Of a stretch of DNA of 64,000 nt, positions 47,375 to 55,811 are shown in pieces (within the stretch, counting starts at the first letter, position 1; each line of letters begins with the position of its first letter). The position numbers were made by a program, and so were the translations under genes. The notes under the pieces were generated by a model, which was given only the letters and a program-made list of their open reading frames with translations, made no database searches and was not told the DNA's origin. This DNA is from Desulfurispirillum indicum S5. GTDB taxonomy: Bacteria > Chrysiogenota > Chrysiogenetes > Chrysiogenales > Chrysiogenaceae. The stretch is taken from assembly GCF_000177635.2 (NCBI RefSeq), contig NC_014836.1, forward strand, positions 477,501 through 541,500, read 5' to 3'.

Positions 47375-48322
47375 GCACCCCCCGAAACGGCAGGTTGTCG
47401 GGATCGACCCTGATGCCATGCTGGAATGGCCGAAATGATTCTGCGCAGACGGGGGTCGCTTGACACTGCCCTCACCCTGTTTATGAGTTTATTTTGCCAC
47501 TTTTTTCCCGCAAAAAGTGGCGCAAAAAGCGGCCCCAAGTGCTGTCCTTTTCAGCCGTCCGCTTGCCTGGAACTGGGGACCGCAAACAACCGCCCTCCAT
47601 GGCTTTTGGTTTGCGGTTGCCGCCCTCGTGGCGGCAACCCTGCGGGTCCATAGCGTTCCAGTCTTCGCGTCCTGGCTGGGCCAGCACACGGGGGAGAAGC
47701 AAAGGAAAGCCGTTCCCCCCTGAGCCCGTCCGGTGAGTGCGACGCCTGGCTGGCAAAACCCAACGGGACACTCACAGGAAGTGAGTGGTCCGGCAGCACT
47801 GCAGGGAGGCAGGGGTCAGGCAACGCAAAGAGGCCCAGGTGCAAGGCGCGGGCAAAGCGAGGAGCGAGGCGTACTCCCTGTACGTCGCAGTGACGAGCGA
47901 TGCCCGGCAACGCAGCAGATGAGGCTTTTCAGCAGCCTGACAGTCGGCGCGTCCTGGCTGGGAAAGTACACGGGGGAAAGGCAGAAGCAGGCTGCCCCCC
48001 CTGAGCCCGTCCGGTGAGTGCGACGCCTGGCTGGCAAGACCCGAGCGGGACACTCACAGGAAGTGAGTGGTCCGGCAGCACTGCAGGGAAGCAGGGGTCA
48101 GGCAACGCAAAGAGGCCCAGGTGCAAGGCGCGGGCAAAGCGAGGAGGGAGGCGTACTCCCTGTACGTCGCAGTGACGAGCGATGCCCGGCAACGCAGCAG
48201 ATAGGACTCTTTGAGCAGCCTGCTGCCGGATCTCCAGAACAGGCGAACAATGAGCCGGAAGTACGGGCGTTCGGGGGGCGCGTTTTTGTGTCCTTTTTGC
48301 GCGGTCAAAAAGGACAATATCC
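47375..48322 (+). repeat. Composite repeat block X, copy 1
   Basis: Segments: F (47375-47480, CCCGAAACGGCAGGTTGTCG...), C (47493-47660, starting with an AT-rich hairpin CCACTTTTTT-CCCG-CAAAAAGTGG), D (47664-47814), A (47815-47940), D again (47944-48097), A again (48098-48228), E (48228-48322, ending in the hairpin GTCCTTTTTG-CGCGGT-CAAAAAGGAC). All segments recur in inverse order and orientation at 62072-62732, except that the D-A unit is duplicated here. Confidence 0.78.
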
Positions 48323-48488
48323 GGAGACTAAAAATGGAATACCAGATAAGTCAAGCATGCAAAATCAATACGGTTTCCGCGAGATAAACACCATTGTAAT
48401 AACAGCTTAACTCAAGGCAGCAAGATGCGAAAGTTGAGTTACCCTTTTCTTTGCATTTGCGCTGACGAAAAAAGACAAGGAACATTAC

Positions 48489-48857
48489 ATGCAAACATTT
48501 CACGTTATTCAACAGGAGCTTTCCCAGCTGCTGGACATGGAGTCCGAGGAGATTCAGATGGATTCCTATGTGGTCCGGGATCTGGGGGCGGAGTCCATTG
48601 ATCTGCTGGAGCTGGCGGTGGCTCTCAACGCGCGTTTTTCGGTGCCGGTGCGCGACAGCGAGATTTTCCTCAAGCCGCTGCGCGGCCTGCTGGATCAGTG
48701 TCTGGTGGAAGATACCGATCCCTTTGCCTGCCTGCGGCGGCACTTTCCCTACCTGAGTCAGGAGCGGTGCCGCGAGATTCTGGGTGATCTGGAGGGTGGC
48801 CCGGTGCTGCAGGTGCGGGATCTGGTGAGTTACATCGACTGGAAAAGTACTCTGTGA
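48489..48857 (+). CDS. Acyl-carrier-protein-like protein of the biotin cluster
   Basis: 122 residues. VVRDLGAESIDLLELAVAL carries the phosphopantetheine Ser (S36) in an E-S-I context instead of D-S-L. It is longer than a normal ACP (~80), with an extra segment around residues 60-105. AAGGA lies 8 nt before the ATG. It is followed after 10 bp by a ketosynthase. Likely carries the growing pimeloyl chain. Confidence 0.85.
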   Translation: MQTFHVIQQELSQLLDMESEEIQMDSYVVRDLGAESIDLLELAVALNARFSVPVRDSEIFLKPLRGLLDQCLVEDTDPFACLRRHFPYLSQERCREILGDLEGGPVLQVRDLVSYIDWKSTL

Positions 48858-48867
48858 GCTACGGTTC

Positions 48868-50070
48868 ATGCAGCGGGTGGTGATTACCGGGCGTGGCGTT
48901 ATCTGCTCCCTGGGGGAGCGTCTGCCGGATATCCGGGCGCGCATGGCGTCTGATGATGGGGTTTTTTGCCGCCCGGATTTTGATGGCGAGGTGGTCACCT
49001 GTCCCGTGGAGGATTTTGATCTGACGCGCCACATCGGGCGCTGGAAGCACCGGCGTTATCTGAACCGGGGGGCTTCCCTGGGGCTGGCGGCGGCGTCCAT
49101 GGCTCTGCAGGAGAGTGGTATTGCCGACAGCCAGCGGCAGGAGATGGGGCTCTTCGCGGGCGTTGGTCCCCATCTGGATATTGCCGGCACTTTTGCCCAT
49201 ATCGCCCATGGCGTTCTGGATGAACAGGGCATGGAGGCGCTGTGGCTGCTGCGCTTTCTGCCCAATACCCTGGCGGGGGCCATCGCCCAGCGTCTGGGGG
49301 CGCGGGGGGAGAACCTGACCGTTGCCACGGCCTGCACCGCGTCGCTGCAGGCCATTGGCGAAGCCTGGAATCGCATCCGTTTTGGTCAGCTGCGTCAGGC
49401 CCTGGCCGGTGGCGGCGACAGCCGCATCAGCTCCGGCGGCATTCTCGGTTACAAGCGGGCCGATGCCCTCTATCGCGGCGAAGGACCGCCTGCTGAGGCG
49501 TGCCGCCCCTTTGACAGCTCCCGTAGCGGCTTTATCTGCGGTGAGGGAGGCGCCTTTGTGGTGCTGGAATCTCTGGAGAGCGCCCAGGAGCGGGGCGCTG
49601 CCATTTACGGCGAACTCACTGGTTACGCCTGCACCATGGATGGCCTCTCCCTGACCGCACCAGACCCCCTGGCCTGCCAGGCGGAGGTGGCCCTCAGGCG
49701 TTCCCTGGAGCGGGCCGGTGATCCTGTTGTGGATCTGGTGTGCGCCCACGGTACGGGTACACCCCTCAATGACGCCATGGAGGCGGAACTCATTGGACGG
49801 GTGTTTGGCGACAGGCCGCTGGTGACGGCCTTCAAGTCGTGGATTGGACACCTGAGCGCGGCCAGTGGTGCCGCTGATCTGGTGCTGGCCCTCGGCTGCC
49901 TGGAGAGTGGGCAGGCTCCCCCGGTGCGCAATCTGCATCAGCCCTGCCACCACGGAATACGCTTGTCCCGTGAATTCCAGCCAGTTGCGGTGGAGCACCT
50001 GGTGGTGCAGAATTTCGGTTTTGGCGGTCAGAACGCTGCTCTGGTGGTGCGGGCATGGAACGGCAGGTAA
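48868..50070 (+). CDS. Beta-ketoacyl-ACP synthase (FabF/KAS II-like)
   Basis: 400 residues. Complete active site: C156 in TVATACTASLQA, H294 in CAHGTGTPLND, K323 and H328 in FKSWIGHLSAASG. C-terminal NFGFGGQNAALVV. Elongates acyl-ACP. Its location between the carrier and bioF points to a dedicated pimelate pathway. It overlaps the next gene by 16 bp. Confidence 0.92.
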   Translation: MQRVVITGRGVICSLGERLPDIRARMASDDGVFCRPDFDGEVVTCPVEDFDLTRHIGRWKHRRYLNRGASLGLAAASMALQESGIADSQRQEMGLFAGVGPHLDIAGTFAHIAHGVLDEQGMEALWLLRFLPNTLAGAIAQRLGARGENLTVATACTASLQAIGEAWNRIRFGQLRQALAGGGDSRISSGGILGYKRADALYRGEGPPAEACRPFDSSRSGFICGEGGAFVVLESLESAQERGAAIYGELTGYACTMDGLSLTAPDPLACQAEVALRRSLERAGDPVVDLVCAHGTGTPLNDAMEAELIGRVFGDRPLVTAFKSWIGHLSAASGAADLVLALGCLESGQAPPVRNLHQPCHHGIRLSREFQPVAVEHLVVQNFGFGGQNAALVVRAWNGR

Positions 50071-50504
50071 TTGCCCCGGCCACAGCACACCTGCGGCTGC
50101 TGGAGTACATTGTGTCCCTGGATGAAACCCAGGCGCTGGCGAGTGCCCGCATCGATGATGACTCGCACTTTGTCATTCAGGAGACAGTGGTGCAGTTGGC
50201 CGCCCTGCACGTGCGTCACCGCCTGCGTTGCGAGCGTCACGTCTTTTTGCTGGCGCTGCAGCAGTGGCAGCTGCATGTCGCCCGTCAGGCTGTTCCCGGC
50301 CCGCTGGCGGTGCGTTCCACCATCACAGCGGCCAGCAGCGAGGGCTTTGCCTGTCACGGTGCTCTGGTGCGTCAGGGCGCTGTGCTGGCCGAGGGGCATT
50401 TCCTGATGGGCACCATGGCCTATGGGGGCGATTTTGCGGAAAGCCTTTTACGGCCCCACTACCAGGAGGTGATCCGATGCTTGAGCGCTGGCAGATACAG
50501 CTAG
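50055..50504 (+). CDS. Hotdog-fold protein of the biotin cluster (dehydratase or thioesterase-like)
   Basis: 149 residues. Pattern LLEYIVSLDETQALASARI ... IQETVVQLAALHVRHRL ... AEGHFLMG resembles FabZ/ApeP-type hotdog proteins, but a clear His/Glu active pair is not evident. It may form the dehydratase with the short FabZ-like protein at 46093-46392, or release the chain. It overlaps both neighbours (16 bp with the ketosynthase, 28 bp with bioF), so it is tightly coupled to them. Confidence 0.7.
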   Translation: MERQVIAPATAHLRLLEYIVSLDETQALASARIDDDSHFVIQETVVQLAALHVRHRLRCERHVFLLALQQWQLHVARQAVPGPLAVRSTITAASSEGFACHGALVRQGAVLAEGHFLMGTMAYGGDFAESLLRPHYQEVIRCLSAGRYS

Positions 50505-51664
50505 AGCAGCAGCGCCAGCAGGGGCTCTACCGGCAACCGCCGACGGTGCGGCAGCGCTGTGGCAAGATCCTGGTGATGGATGACGGCTCCCGGCTGCTCA
50601 ACTTCGCTTCCAACAACTATCTGGGGCTTGGTTGCGATCCGGTGCTGGCGAACCGCGTGGCCCGTCATTTCGAACGCCTGGGCAGCAGCGCCTCCTCCTC
50701 GCGCCTGGTGTGCGCCGCCTACTCTGCCATTGCCCGTGCCGAAGAGGCACTGGCTCGCTATTTCGGCTACGAAAGCGCCATCATTCTGCCCAGTGGCTAC
50801 CAGGCGAACCTGACACTGGTTTCCACGCTTTTTGCGTATCAGGATGTGATTTTTTTTGATAAACGTATACATGCCAGCATGGTCAAAGGTCTGCAGCTGA
50901 GCGAAGCCAGCTTTCACGGCTACAACCACAATTCCATGGAGCACCTGCAGCGCCGCATGGAGCAGCGGGGCTGCCCCGGACGCAACGCCGTTGTCACCGA
51001 GGCGCTCTTCAGCATGGATGGAGACCGGTTGCCGGTGGAGGGGCTGAATGCGCTGAAAACCCACTGGCAGTTCCTGTGCGTGGTGGACGAGGCGCACTCC
51101 TTTGGAGTCCTCGGCCCTGGTGGCCGGGGTCTGGGCGCGGGGGTGGCGGACATTGCCACCGGAACCCTGGGCAAGGCCATGGGCCTGTTTGGCGCCTTTC
51201 TCCTGCTGCCCCATGTGGTGCGGGAGTATCTGCTGAACTTTGGCTCGGGGCTGATCTACTCCACCTCGCTGCCCGAAGCCCATGGGGCGGCCGTACTGGA
51301 GATGCTGGAGCTGCTGGAGAACAGTGAGCCCCGGCGGCAGCACCTGGCATGGCTGGCAGATACCATGAAAGCAGCTCTGGAGCGGGAGGGCTTTGAGGTT
51401 GCGGGCGACGCCCACATTCTGGCCCTGCAGGTGGGCGAGGAGCATCGGGCCCGGGAGTTGGCCCAGGCCATGGGCCGGCGCGGTATCCTCTGTTTTGCGG
51501 CCCGCTATCCCACGGTACCCCTGGGACAGGCCATTCTGCGCATCAGCCTCAGCGCCCTGCACGATGAGCAGGACATACGACAGTTTATACAGACCCTCAA
51601 GGAGGCATGGCATGAAACTGGACAGGAAACCCAAACGACTCTTCGTAACCGGAACGGACACTGA
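50477..51664 (+). CDS. bioF: 8-amino-7-oxononanoate synthase
   Basis: 395 residues. PLP enzyme joining pimeloyl-thioester and alanine to KAPA. LNFASNNYLGLGCDP, SSASSSRLVCAAYSA, CVVDEAHSFGVLGPGGRG and PLP lysine K233 in GTLGKAMGLFGA are all present. Start ATG 50477 is preceded by AGGAGGTGATC, an unusually complete match to the 16S rRNA 3' end, which decides against earlier in-frame codons. It overlaps bioD by 53 bp. Confidence 0.95.
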   Translation: MLERWQIQLEQQRQQGLYRQPPTVRQRCGKILVMDDGSRLLNFASNNYLGLGCDPVLANRVARHFERLGSSASSSRLVCAAYSAIARAEEALARYFGYESAIILPSGYQANLTLVSTLFAYQDVIFFDKRIHASMVKGLQLSEASFHGYNHNSMEHLQRRMEQRGCPGRNAVVTEALFSMDGDRLPVEGLNALKTHWQFLCVVDEAHSFGVLGPGGRGLGAGVADIATGTLGKAMGLFGAFLLLPHVVREYLLNFGSGLIYSTSLPEAHGAAVLEMLELLENSEPRRQHLAWLADTMKAALEREGFEVAGDAHILALQVGEEHRARELAQAMGRRGILCFAARYPTVPLGQAILRISLSALHDEQDIRQFIQTLKEAWHETGQETQTTLRNRNGH

Positions 51665-52328
51665 CGTGGGCAAAACCGTGGTCAGCCTGATGCTCATGCA
51701 CTACTTCACGGCCCAGGGTCGTTCGCCTTTCTATATCAAGCCGATTCAGACCGGCTGCGCTCACCCCCACGACCAGGAGAGTGACGCCCGCTTCGTGTGG
51801 GAGCACCTGCAGACGGCACAACCCGTGGACCCCGCCGCCAGCGTGCTCTACTGCTTCTCTCCCGCCAAAGCGCCCTGGTTTGCCGCCCGCCATGGCGCGG
51901 CTGCCATTGATATTGATGAAATCACGTCCTTCGTGGCCCAGCGGGAAGCCGAACACGACCCTGTCATCATCGAAGGTGCCGGGGGCGTCATGGTGCCCGT
52001 CACCGAAGAACTGTTGATGCTGGACCTGATGGAAGACCTGGAGGCGGCTCCCCTGATCGTGGCCCGGGCGGGGCTGGGAACCATCAACCATACCCTGTTG
52101 AGCATAGAAGCCGTGCGTCAGCGCTGGAGCAAGCCCCTGGGCGTGGTGCTGGTGGATGCGGCCGACCCGGCGACGGAATCGTCCATGATCATCGAAAACG
52201 TCGAGGCCATCGAGCGTTTCAGCGATGTGCCGGTGCTGGGAGTGATTCCGCGACTGGAGAGCTTTGCCAGCTATCCCGCCGAACTTGAGGGCCTGCTGGC
52301 ATCCATCGACGCGCGATTGTTCGCCTGA
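51612..52328 (+). CDS. bioD: Dethiobiotin synthetase
   Basis: 238 residues. ATP- and CO2-dependent ring closure of DAPA. P-loop FVTGTDTDVGKT, IKPIQTGC, VIIEGAGGVMVPV and the final IPRL motif. AAGGAGG lies 7 nt before ATG 51612. Last gene of the biotin cluster; bioB is not in the window. Confidence 0.95.
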   Translation: MKLDRKPKRLFVTGTDTDVGKTVVSLMLMHYFTAQGRSPFYIKPIQTGCAHPHDQESDARFVWEHLQTAQPVDPAASVLYCFSPAKAPWFAARHGAAAIDIDEITSFVAQREAEHDPVIIEGAGGVMVPVTEELLMLDLMEDLEAAPLIVARAGLGTINHTLLSIEAVRQRWSKPLGVVLVDAADPATESSMIIENVEAIERFSDVPVLGVIPRLESFASYPAELEGLLASIDARLFA

Positions 52329-52351
52329 CTTCCAGCGCTTTTACAACTGAA

Positions 52352-52386
52352 AAAAGGCATCCAGCCCTGTGGGCCGGATGCCTTTT
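52352..52386. terminator. Bidirectional terminator between bioD and hemL
   Basis: AAAAGGCATCC ... GGATGCCTTTT with a GC-rich inner stem (GCCC/GGGC). Serves both convergent genes. Confidence 0.85.
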
Positions 52387-52415
52387 GCGGTTCGCGTATA
52401 CGGGTCAGTAGACTG

Positions 52416-53696
52416 TCACAGCGCCTTGGCCGCCTTGCGGCACGCTTCGAGGGTGGCGTCGATGTCCTTGTCACTGTGCGCGCCGCCCATGAAGCAGGCT
52501 TCAAACTGGCTGGCGGGCAGGTAGACGCCGTTTTCCAGCATGGCGCGGAAGAAGGCGCCAAAGCGCTTGGTGTCGGAGGTGACGGCGTCGGCAAAATTGT
52601 TCACGCTGGCCTGTTCGGTGAAGAAGATGGTGAACATGCTGCCCAGCTGGTTGAGGACGTGGGGGATGCCGACTTCCTTGAGGATGGCGCTCATGGCCTG
52701 GCTCAGCTGGGCGCTTCTGGCATCGAGTTCGGTGTAGAAACCTTCGCGGGCCGTGGCCTTGAGAGTCTGGATGCCGGCTACCATGGCCAGGGGGTTGCCT
52801 GAGAGGGTTCCGGCCTGATAGACGGGGCCGGCGGGGCTGATCATCTCCATGATGGCTTTTTTGCCACCGTAGGCGCCCACGGGCAGTCCGCCGCCGATGA
52901 CCTTGCCGTAGGTGCTCAGATCGGGCTGCACGTCGGGGTTGAGGCCCTGATAACCGCTGGGGCTGAGGCGGAAGCCGCTCATGACTTCGTCAAAGATCAG
53001 CAGGCTGCCGTATTTTTCCGTCAGCTGGCGCAGGCCGGACATGAAGGCTTTGTCGGGATGGATAACGCCCATGTTGCCGGGGACGGGTTCGAGGATCACG
53101 CAGGCGATGTCTTCGGGGTGGGCCTTGAAGAGCTCTTCCACCGAGGCGAGGTCATTGAAGGTGGCCGTGAGGGTGTGTTTGGCGTAGTCGGCGGGAACGC
53201 CGGGGCTGGTGGGGACGCCGAAGGTCAGGGCGCCGCTGCCGGCTTTCACCAGCAGGCCATCGCTGTGACCGTGGTAGCAGCCTTCAAACTTGACGATCTT
53301 GTCGCGCCTGGTGTAGCCACGGGCCAGGCGAATGGCGCTCATGGTGGCTTCGGTGCCGCTGTTGACCATGCGCACCATTTCCACGGAGGGCACACGCTCG
53401 CAGACCATGCGAGCCAGCTCCACTTCCAGTTCGGTGGGGGCGCCGTAACTGATGCCACGCACCATCTGGCGCAGCAGGGCGTCCACCACGTCGGGGTAGC
53501 CGTGGCCCAGGATCATGGGGCCCCAGGAACCCACGTAGTCGATATATTCCTTGCCTTCGGCGTCCTTGATCTTGGAGCCAAAAGCCGAGTCGATGAAAAC
53601 GGGATCGGTGCCCACGGAGGCGAAGGCGCGCACGGGGGAGTTCACTCCACCGGGGATATACTGGCGGGCCTGTTCGAAGAGCTGTTTTGAATTCAT
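52416..53696 (-). CDS. hemL: Glutamate-1-semialdehyde 2,1-aminomutase
   Basis: 426 residues. C5-pathway enzyme forming 5-aminolevulinate for tetrapyrroles. [59 protein letters not shown] and PLP lysine K265 in [16 protein letters not shown]. Complete. Confidence 0.97.
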   Translation of the reverse strand: MNSKQLFEQARQYIPGGVNSPVRAFASVGTDPVFIDSAFGSKIKDAEGKEYIDYVGSWGPMILGHGYPDVVDALLRQMVRGISYGAPTELEVELARMVCERVPSVEMVRMVNSGTEATMSAIRLARGYTRRDKIVKFEGCYHGHSDGLLVKAGSGALTFGVPTSPGVPADYAKHTLTATFNDLASVEELFKAHPEDIACVILEPVPGNMGVIHPDKAFMSGLRQLTEKYGSLLIFDEVMSGFRLSPSGYQGLNPDVQPDLSTYGKVIGGGLPVGAYGGKKAIMEMISPAGPVYQAGTLSGNPLAMVAGIQTLKATAREGFYTELDARSAQLSQAMSAILKEVGIPHVLNQLGSMFTIFFTEQASVNNFADAVTSDTKRFGAFFRAMLENGVYLPASQFEACFMGGAHSDKDIDATLEACRKAAKAL

Positions 53697-53725
53697 GCTT
53701 ACTCCTTATGATTATGGGAATTTTC

Positions 53726-53754
53726 TTGCTGCACTCTGGCGCTTATACTATATA
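53726..53754 (+). promoter_or_regulatory. Predicted sigma70-type promoter of ftsY
   Basis: TTGCTG (53726-53731), 17 bp, TATATA (53749-53754), 35 bp before the ftsY start. Confidence 0.6.
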
Positions 53755-53788
53755 GTGGAGCCATACTTTGCAAAGGAGAATTCTCCCC

Positions 53789-54850
53789 GTGGCTTTTCTG
53801 AAAAAAATATTTTCCCGCAGCGACTCCGCTGAAACCCCTGCCTCCCCTGAAGCTCCCCAGCAAACGGAAGCTCTTCCCACAGAAGATGAAACTGTCACAT
53901 CGGGCGGCGTGTTCGCGCGCCTGAAGAGTCGCCTCAGTCGCACCAGCTCGGCGCTGACCCAGCGCATTGAGGCTCTGGTTCCCGGCAAGACCACCATCGA
54001 TGACGAATACCTGGATGAGCTGGAAGAGGTCTTCCTCAGCGCCGATGTGGGGGTAAAGACCACCATGGAAATCATGGACCTGGTGCGTGAGAATGTGGGC
54101 CGGAGCCTGAAGGTTCCCGGAGATATCCAGCCCTTTCTACGCCGTGAGATCGGCCGCATGATCAGTCTGCCGGCAAAGGCAGAGACCGAACCTGCCAAAC
54201 CCCATGTGATCCTGGTGATCGGGGTGAATGGTTCGGGCAAGACCACCACCACGGGAAAACTGGCCCACAAGTTCATCGGTCAGGGCAAAAAGGTGGTGCT
54301 GGCGGCGGCTGACACCTTCCGCGCCGCCGCCATCGAGCAGCTGGCCATGTGGGCCGAGCGCACCGGTGCCCATATTGTCAAACACCAGCATGGTGCCGAC
54401 CCCTCCGCCGTGGCCTACGACGCCACTAAGGCGGCTCTCTCCCGCCACGCCGACGTGCTCCTGATCGATACGGCGGGGCGACTGCACACCAAGAGCAACC
54501 TCATGGACGAGCTGAGCAAGATTGAACGGGTGATCGGTCGCGATATCCCCGGCGCTCCCCACGAAACCTGGCTGGTGCTGGATGGTACCACCGGGCAGAA
54601 CGCCCTGAACCAGGCGCGCCAGTTTCTGCAGTCGGTGAAAATCACCGGCTTTGTCCTCACCAAGCTCGACAGCACCTCCAAGGGCGGTGCTATCATCGGC
54701 ATCATCCGCGAACTGGGCGTCCCCGTGCGCTACATCGGCATCGGTGAAGGCGTGGAGGATCTGCAGGAGTTTGACGCCGAAAGCTTTGTGGACGCGATTT
54801 TTGGAGTATCACCCTCAGCAGCCTGCGAAAAGGAAGAAAAACATGTTTGA
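53789..54850 (+). CDS. ftsY: Signal recognition particle receptor FtsY
   Basis: 353 residues. SRP-type GTPase docking ribosome-SRP to the membrane. Short acidic N-terminal A domain, NG domain with [50 protein letters not shown] and [15 protein letters not shown] chose GTG 53789 because AAAGGAG (53772-53778) lies 10 nt upstream and the protein then begins [10 protein letters not shown]. An upstream TTG has no site. It overlaps queD by 8 bp. Confidence 0.96.
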   Translation: MAFLKKIFSRSDSAETPASPEAPQQTEALPTEDETVTSGGVFARLKSRLSRTSSALTQRIEALVPGKTTIDDEYLDELEEVFLSADVGVKTTMEIMDLVRENVGRSLKVPGDIQPFLRREIGRMISLPAKAETEPAKPHVILVIGVNGSGKTTTTGKLAHKFIGQGKKVVLAAADTFRAAAIEQLAMWAERTGAHIVKHQHGADPSAVAYDATKAALSRHADVLLIDTAGRLHTKSNLMDELSKIERVIGRDIPGAPHETWLVLDGTTGQNALNQARQFLQSVKITGFVLTKLDSTSKGGAIIGIIRELGVPVRYIGIGEGVEDLQEFDAESFVDAIFGVSPSAACEKEEKHV

Positions 54851-55220
54851 ACTGAAAGTGACAGAAGAGTTTGCCAGCGCCCATAATCTGCGGGACTACC
54901 AGGGCAAGTGCGAGAATATACACGGCCATAACTACGTGGTGAACCTCTATGTGCGTGGCGAAAAGCTGCAGCACAACGAAATGCTGGTGGACTTCAAGGT
55001 GATGAAAACCTGTCTGCGGGAGGTCATGGAGTACCTGGATCACAAATACCTGAATGATGTTCCTCCCTTTGACCAGTGGAACCCCACCGGCGAGAATATC
55101 GCCCGCTATGTCTATCAGGAGTGCAAACGCCTGCTGGCGGAGCAGGGGGTGGCCAACGCCACCGTCTGGAAGGTGGAGGTGTACGAAACCAGCACCTCCA
55201 GCGCTACCTACTGGGAGTAG
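54843..55220 (+). CDS. queD: 6-carboxy-5,6,7,8-tetrahydropterin synthase (QueD/PTPS family)
   Basis: 125 residues. Zinc His in FASAHNL and HGHNY, catalytic Cys in YQGKCENIHGHNY, LVDFKVMK with Asp, HKYLNDVPPFDQWNPTGENIA and the terminal VEVYETSTSSATYWE. Queuosine pathway (or pterin) enzyme. AAGGAAG lies 8 nt upstream. Translationally coupled to ftsY. Confidence 0.93.
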   Translation: MFELKVTEEFASAHNLRDYQGKCENIHGHNYVVNLYVRGEKLQHNEMLVDFKVMKTCLREVMEYLDHKYLNDVPPFDQWNPTGENIARYVYQECKRLLAEQGVANATVWKVEVYETSTSSATYWE

Positions 55221-55269
55221 GGTTGCAGCCATGTATATGCATGGGGAAATGTGCAGTGGAGCAGCACTC

Positions 55270-55358
55270 CGCCAGTGTTCCTCCCAGAGACACTCGCTTT
55301 CGTCCATGGCTCGAGTCTCTGCCGCTCGCCATCCAGGCTCGCTCTCGGAACACTGGCG
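55270..55358. repeat. MITE-like repeat family B, copy 3
   Basis: 89 bp with perfect 11 bp terminal inverted repeats CGCCAGTGTTC / GAACACTGGCG. Inner sequence CTCCCAGAGACACTCGCT ... CTCTGCCGCTCGCCATCC. It is followed by TTCTGCTGAAAAAAA, as copy 2 is. No coding capacity. Confidence 0.82.
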
Positions 55359-55503
55359 CTTCTGCTGAAAAAAAGTCCATGGTGCAGCCGTGAAGAGTTC
55401 CGTCTTTCTTTCGGGAAAACTTGAGCCCCGTCAATTTTTCTTCCGCTGTTCTGGCGTACATTGTGTGCACATGGAATTGCAATGATGCCCGAAGGAGATA
55501 ACG

Positions 55504-55746
55504 ATGCACAGCGGATGTTCTGGAACATTTACGAGTGGTGCCCAGGTGGTGGACAAACTGCGGATGATGGGGTTTAATAATCAGTTTTTTCCCATTCCCG
55601 TGCATTTCACCTGCACCAACTGTCAGACGGAATTTATGATGGAAACCCTGGAGTCCCAGTGTCCCAGCTGCCATATGACCTATGGCGTGACACCCTGCCA
55701 CGCCCATGACCCCGACAGCATTCAGGCGGCGGGAATTCACTACTGA
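55504..55746 (+). CDS. Small CxxC...CxxC zinc-ribbon-like protein
   Basis: 80 residues. Two CxxC knuckles (CTNCQTEF and CPSCHMTY, 14 residues between them) plus single Cys near both ends (SGCSG, TPCHAHDP). AAGGAG lies 6 nt before the ATG. Likely binds one zinc. I recall similar conserved short proteins in anaerobic proteobacteria but no function. Monocistronic with its own terminator. Confidence 0.8.
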   Translation: MHSGCSGTFTSGAQVVDKLRMMGFNNQFFPIPVHFTCTNCQTEFMMETLESQCPSCHMTYGVTPCHAHDPDSIQAAGIHY

Positions 55747-55767
55747 CAGGCTGCAGATGCAGACAAT

Positions 55768-55796
55768 AAAGGGCCCGGACAGTGTCCGGGCCCTTT
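55768..55796. terminator. Bidirectional terminator
   Basis: AAAGGGCCCGGAC-AGT-GTCCGGGCCCTTT between the zinc protein (plus) and the chemoreceptor (minus). Confidence 0.85.
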
Positions 55797-55811
55797 GCGC
55801 GTCAGGCGTGT

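Larger units (their letters stand above)
47136..48488. other. 1353 bp non-coding, repeat-filled gap inside the biotin cluster
   Basis: No supported gene. In order it holds about 95 bp of unique sequence, repeat B copy 2 (47233-47322), the composite block at 47375-48322 (segments F, C, D, A, D, A, E) and about 165 bp leading to the acyl-carrier gene. Open frames here are products of the repeats and recur in the inverted copy at 62072-62732. Confidence 0.75.

Noticed and set aside
47426-48410. Several open frames of 60-130 codons on both strands
   Set aside because: They arise from the composite repeats, recur in the inverted copy at 62072-62732, and have no homology-like features.
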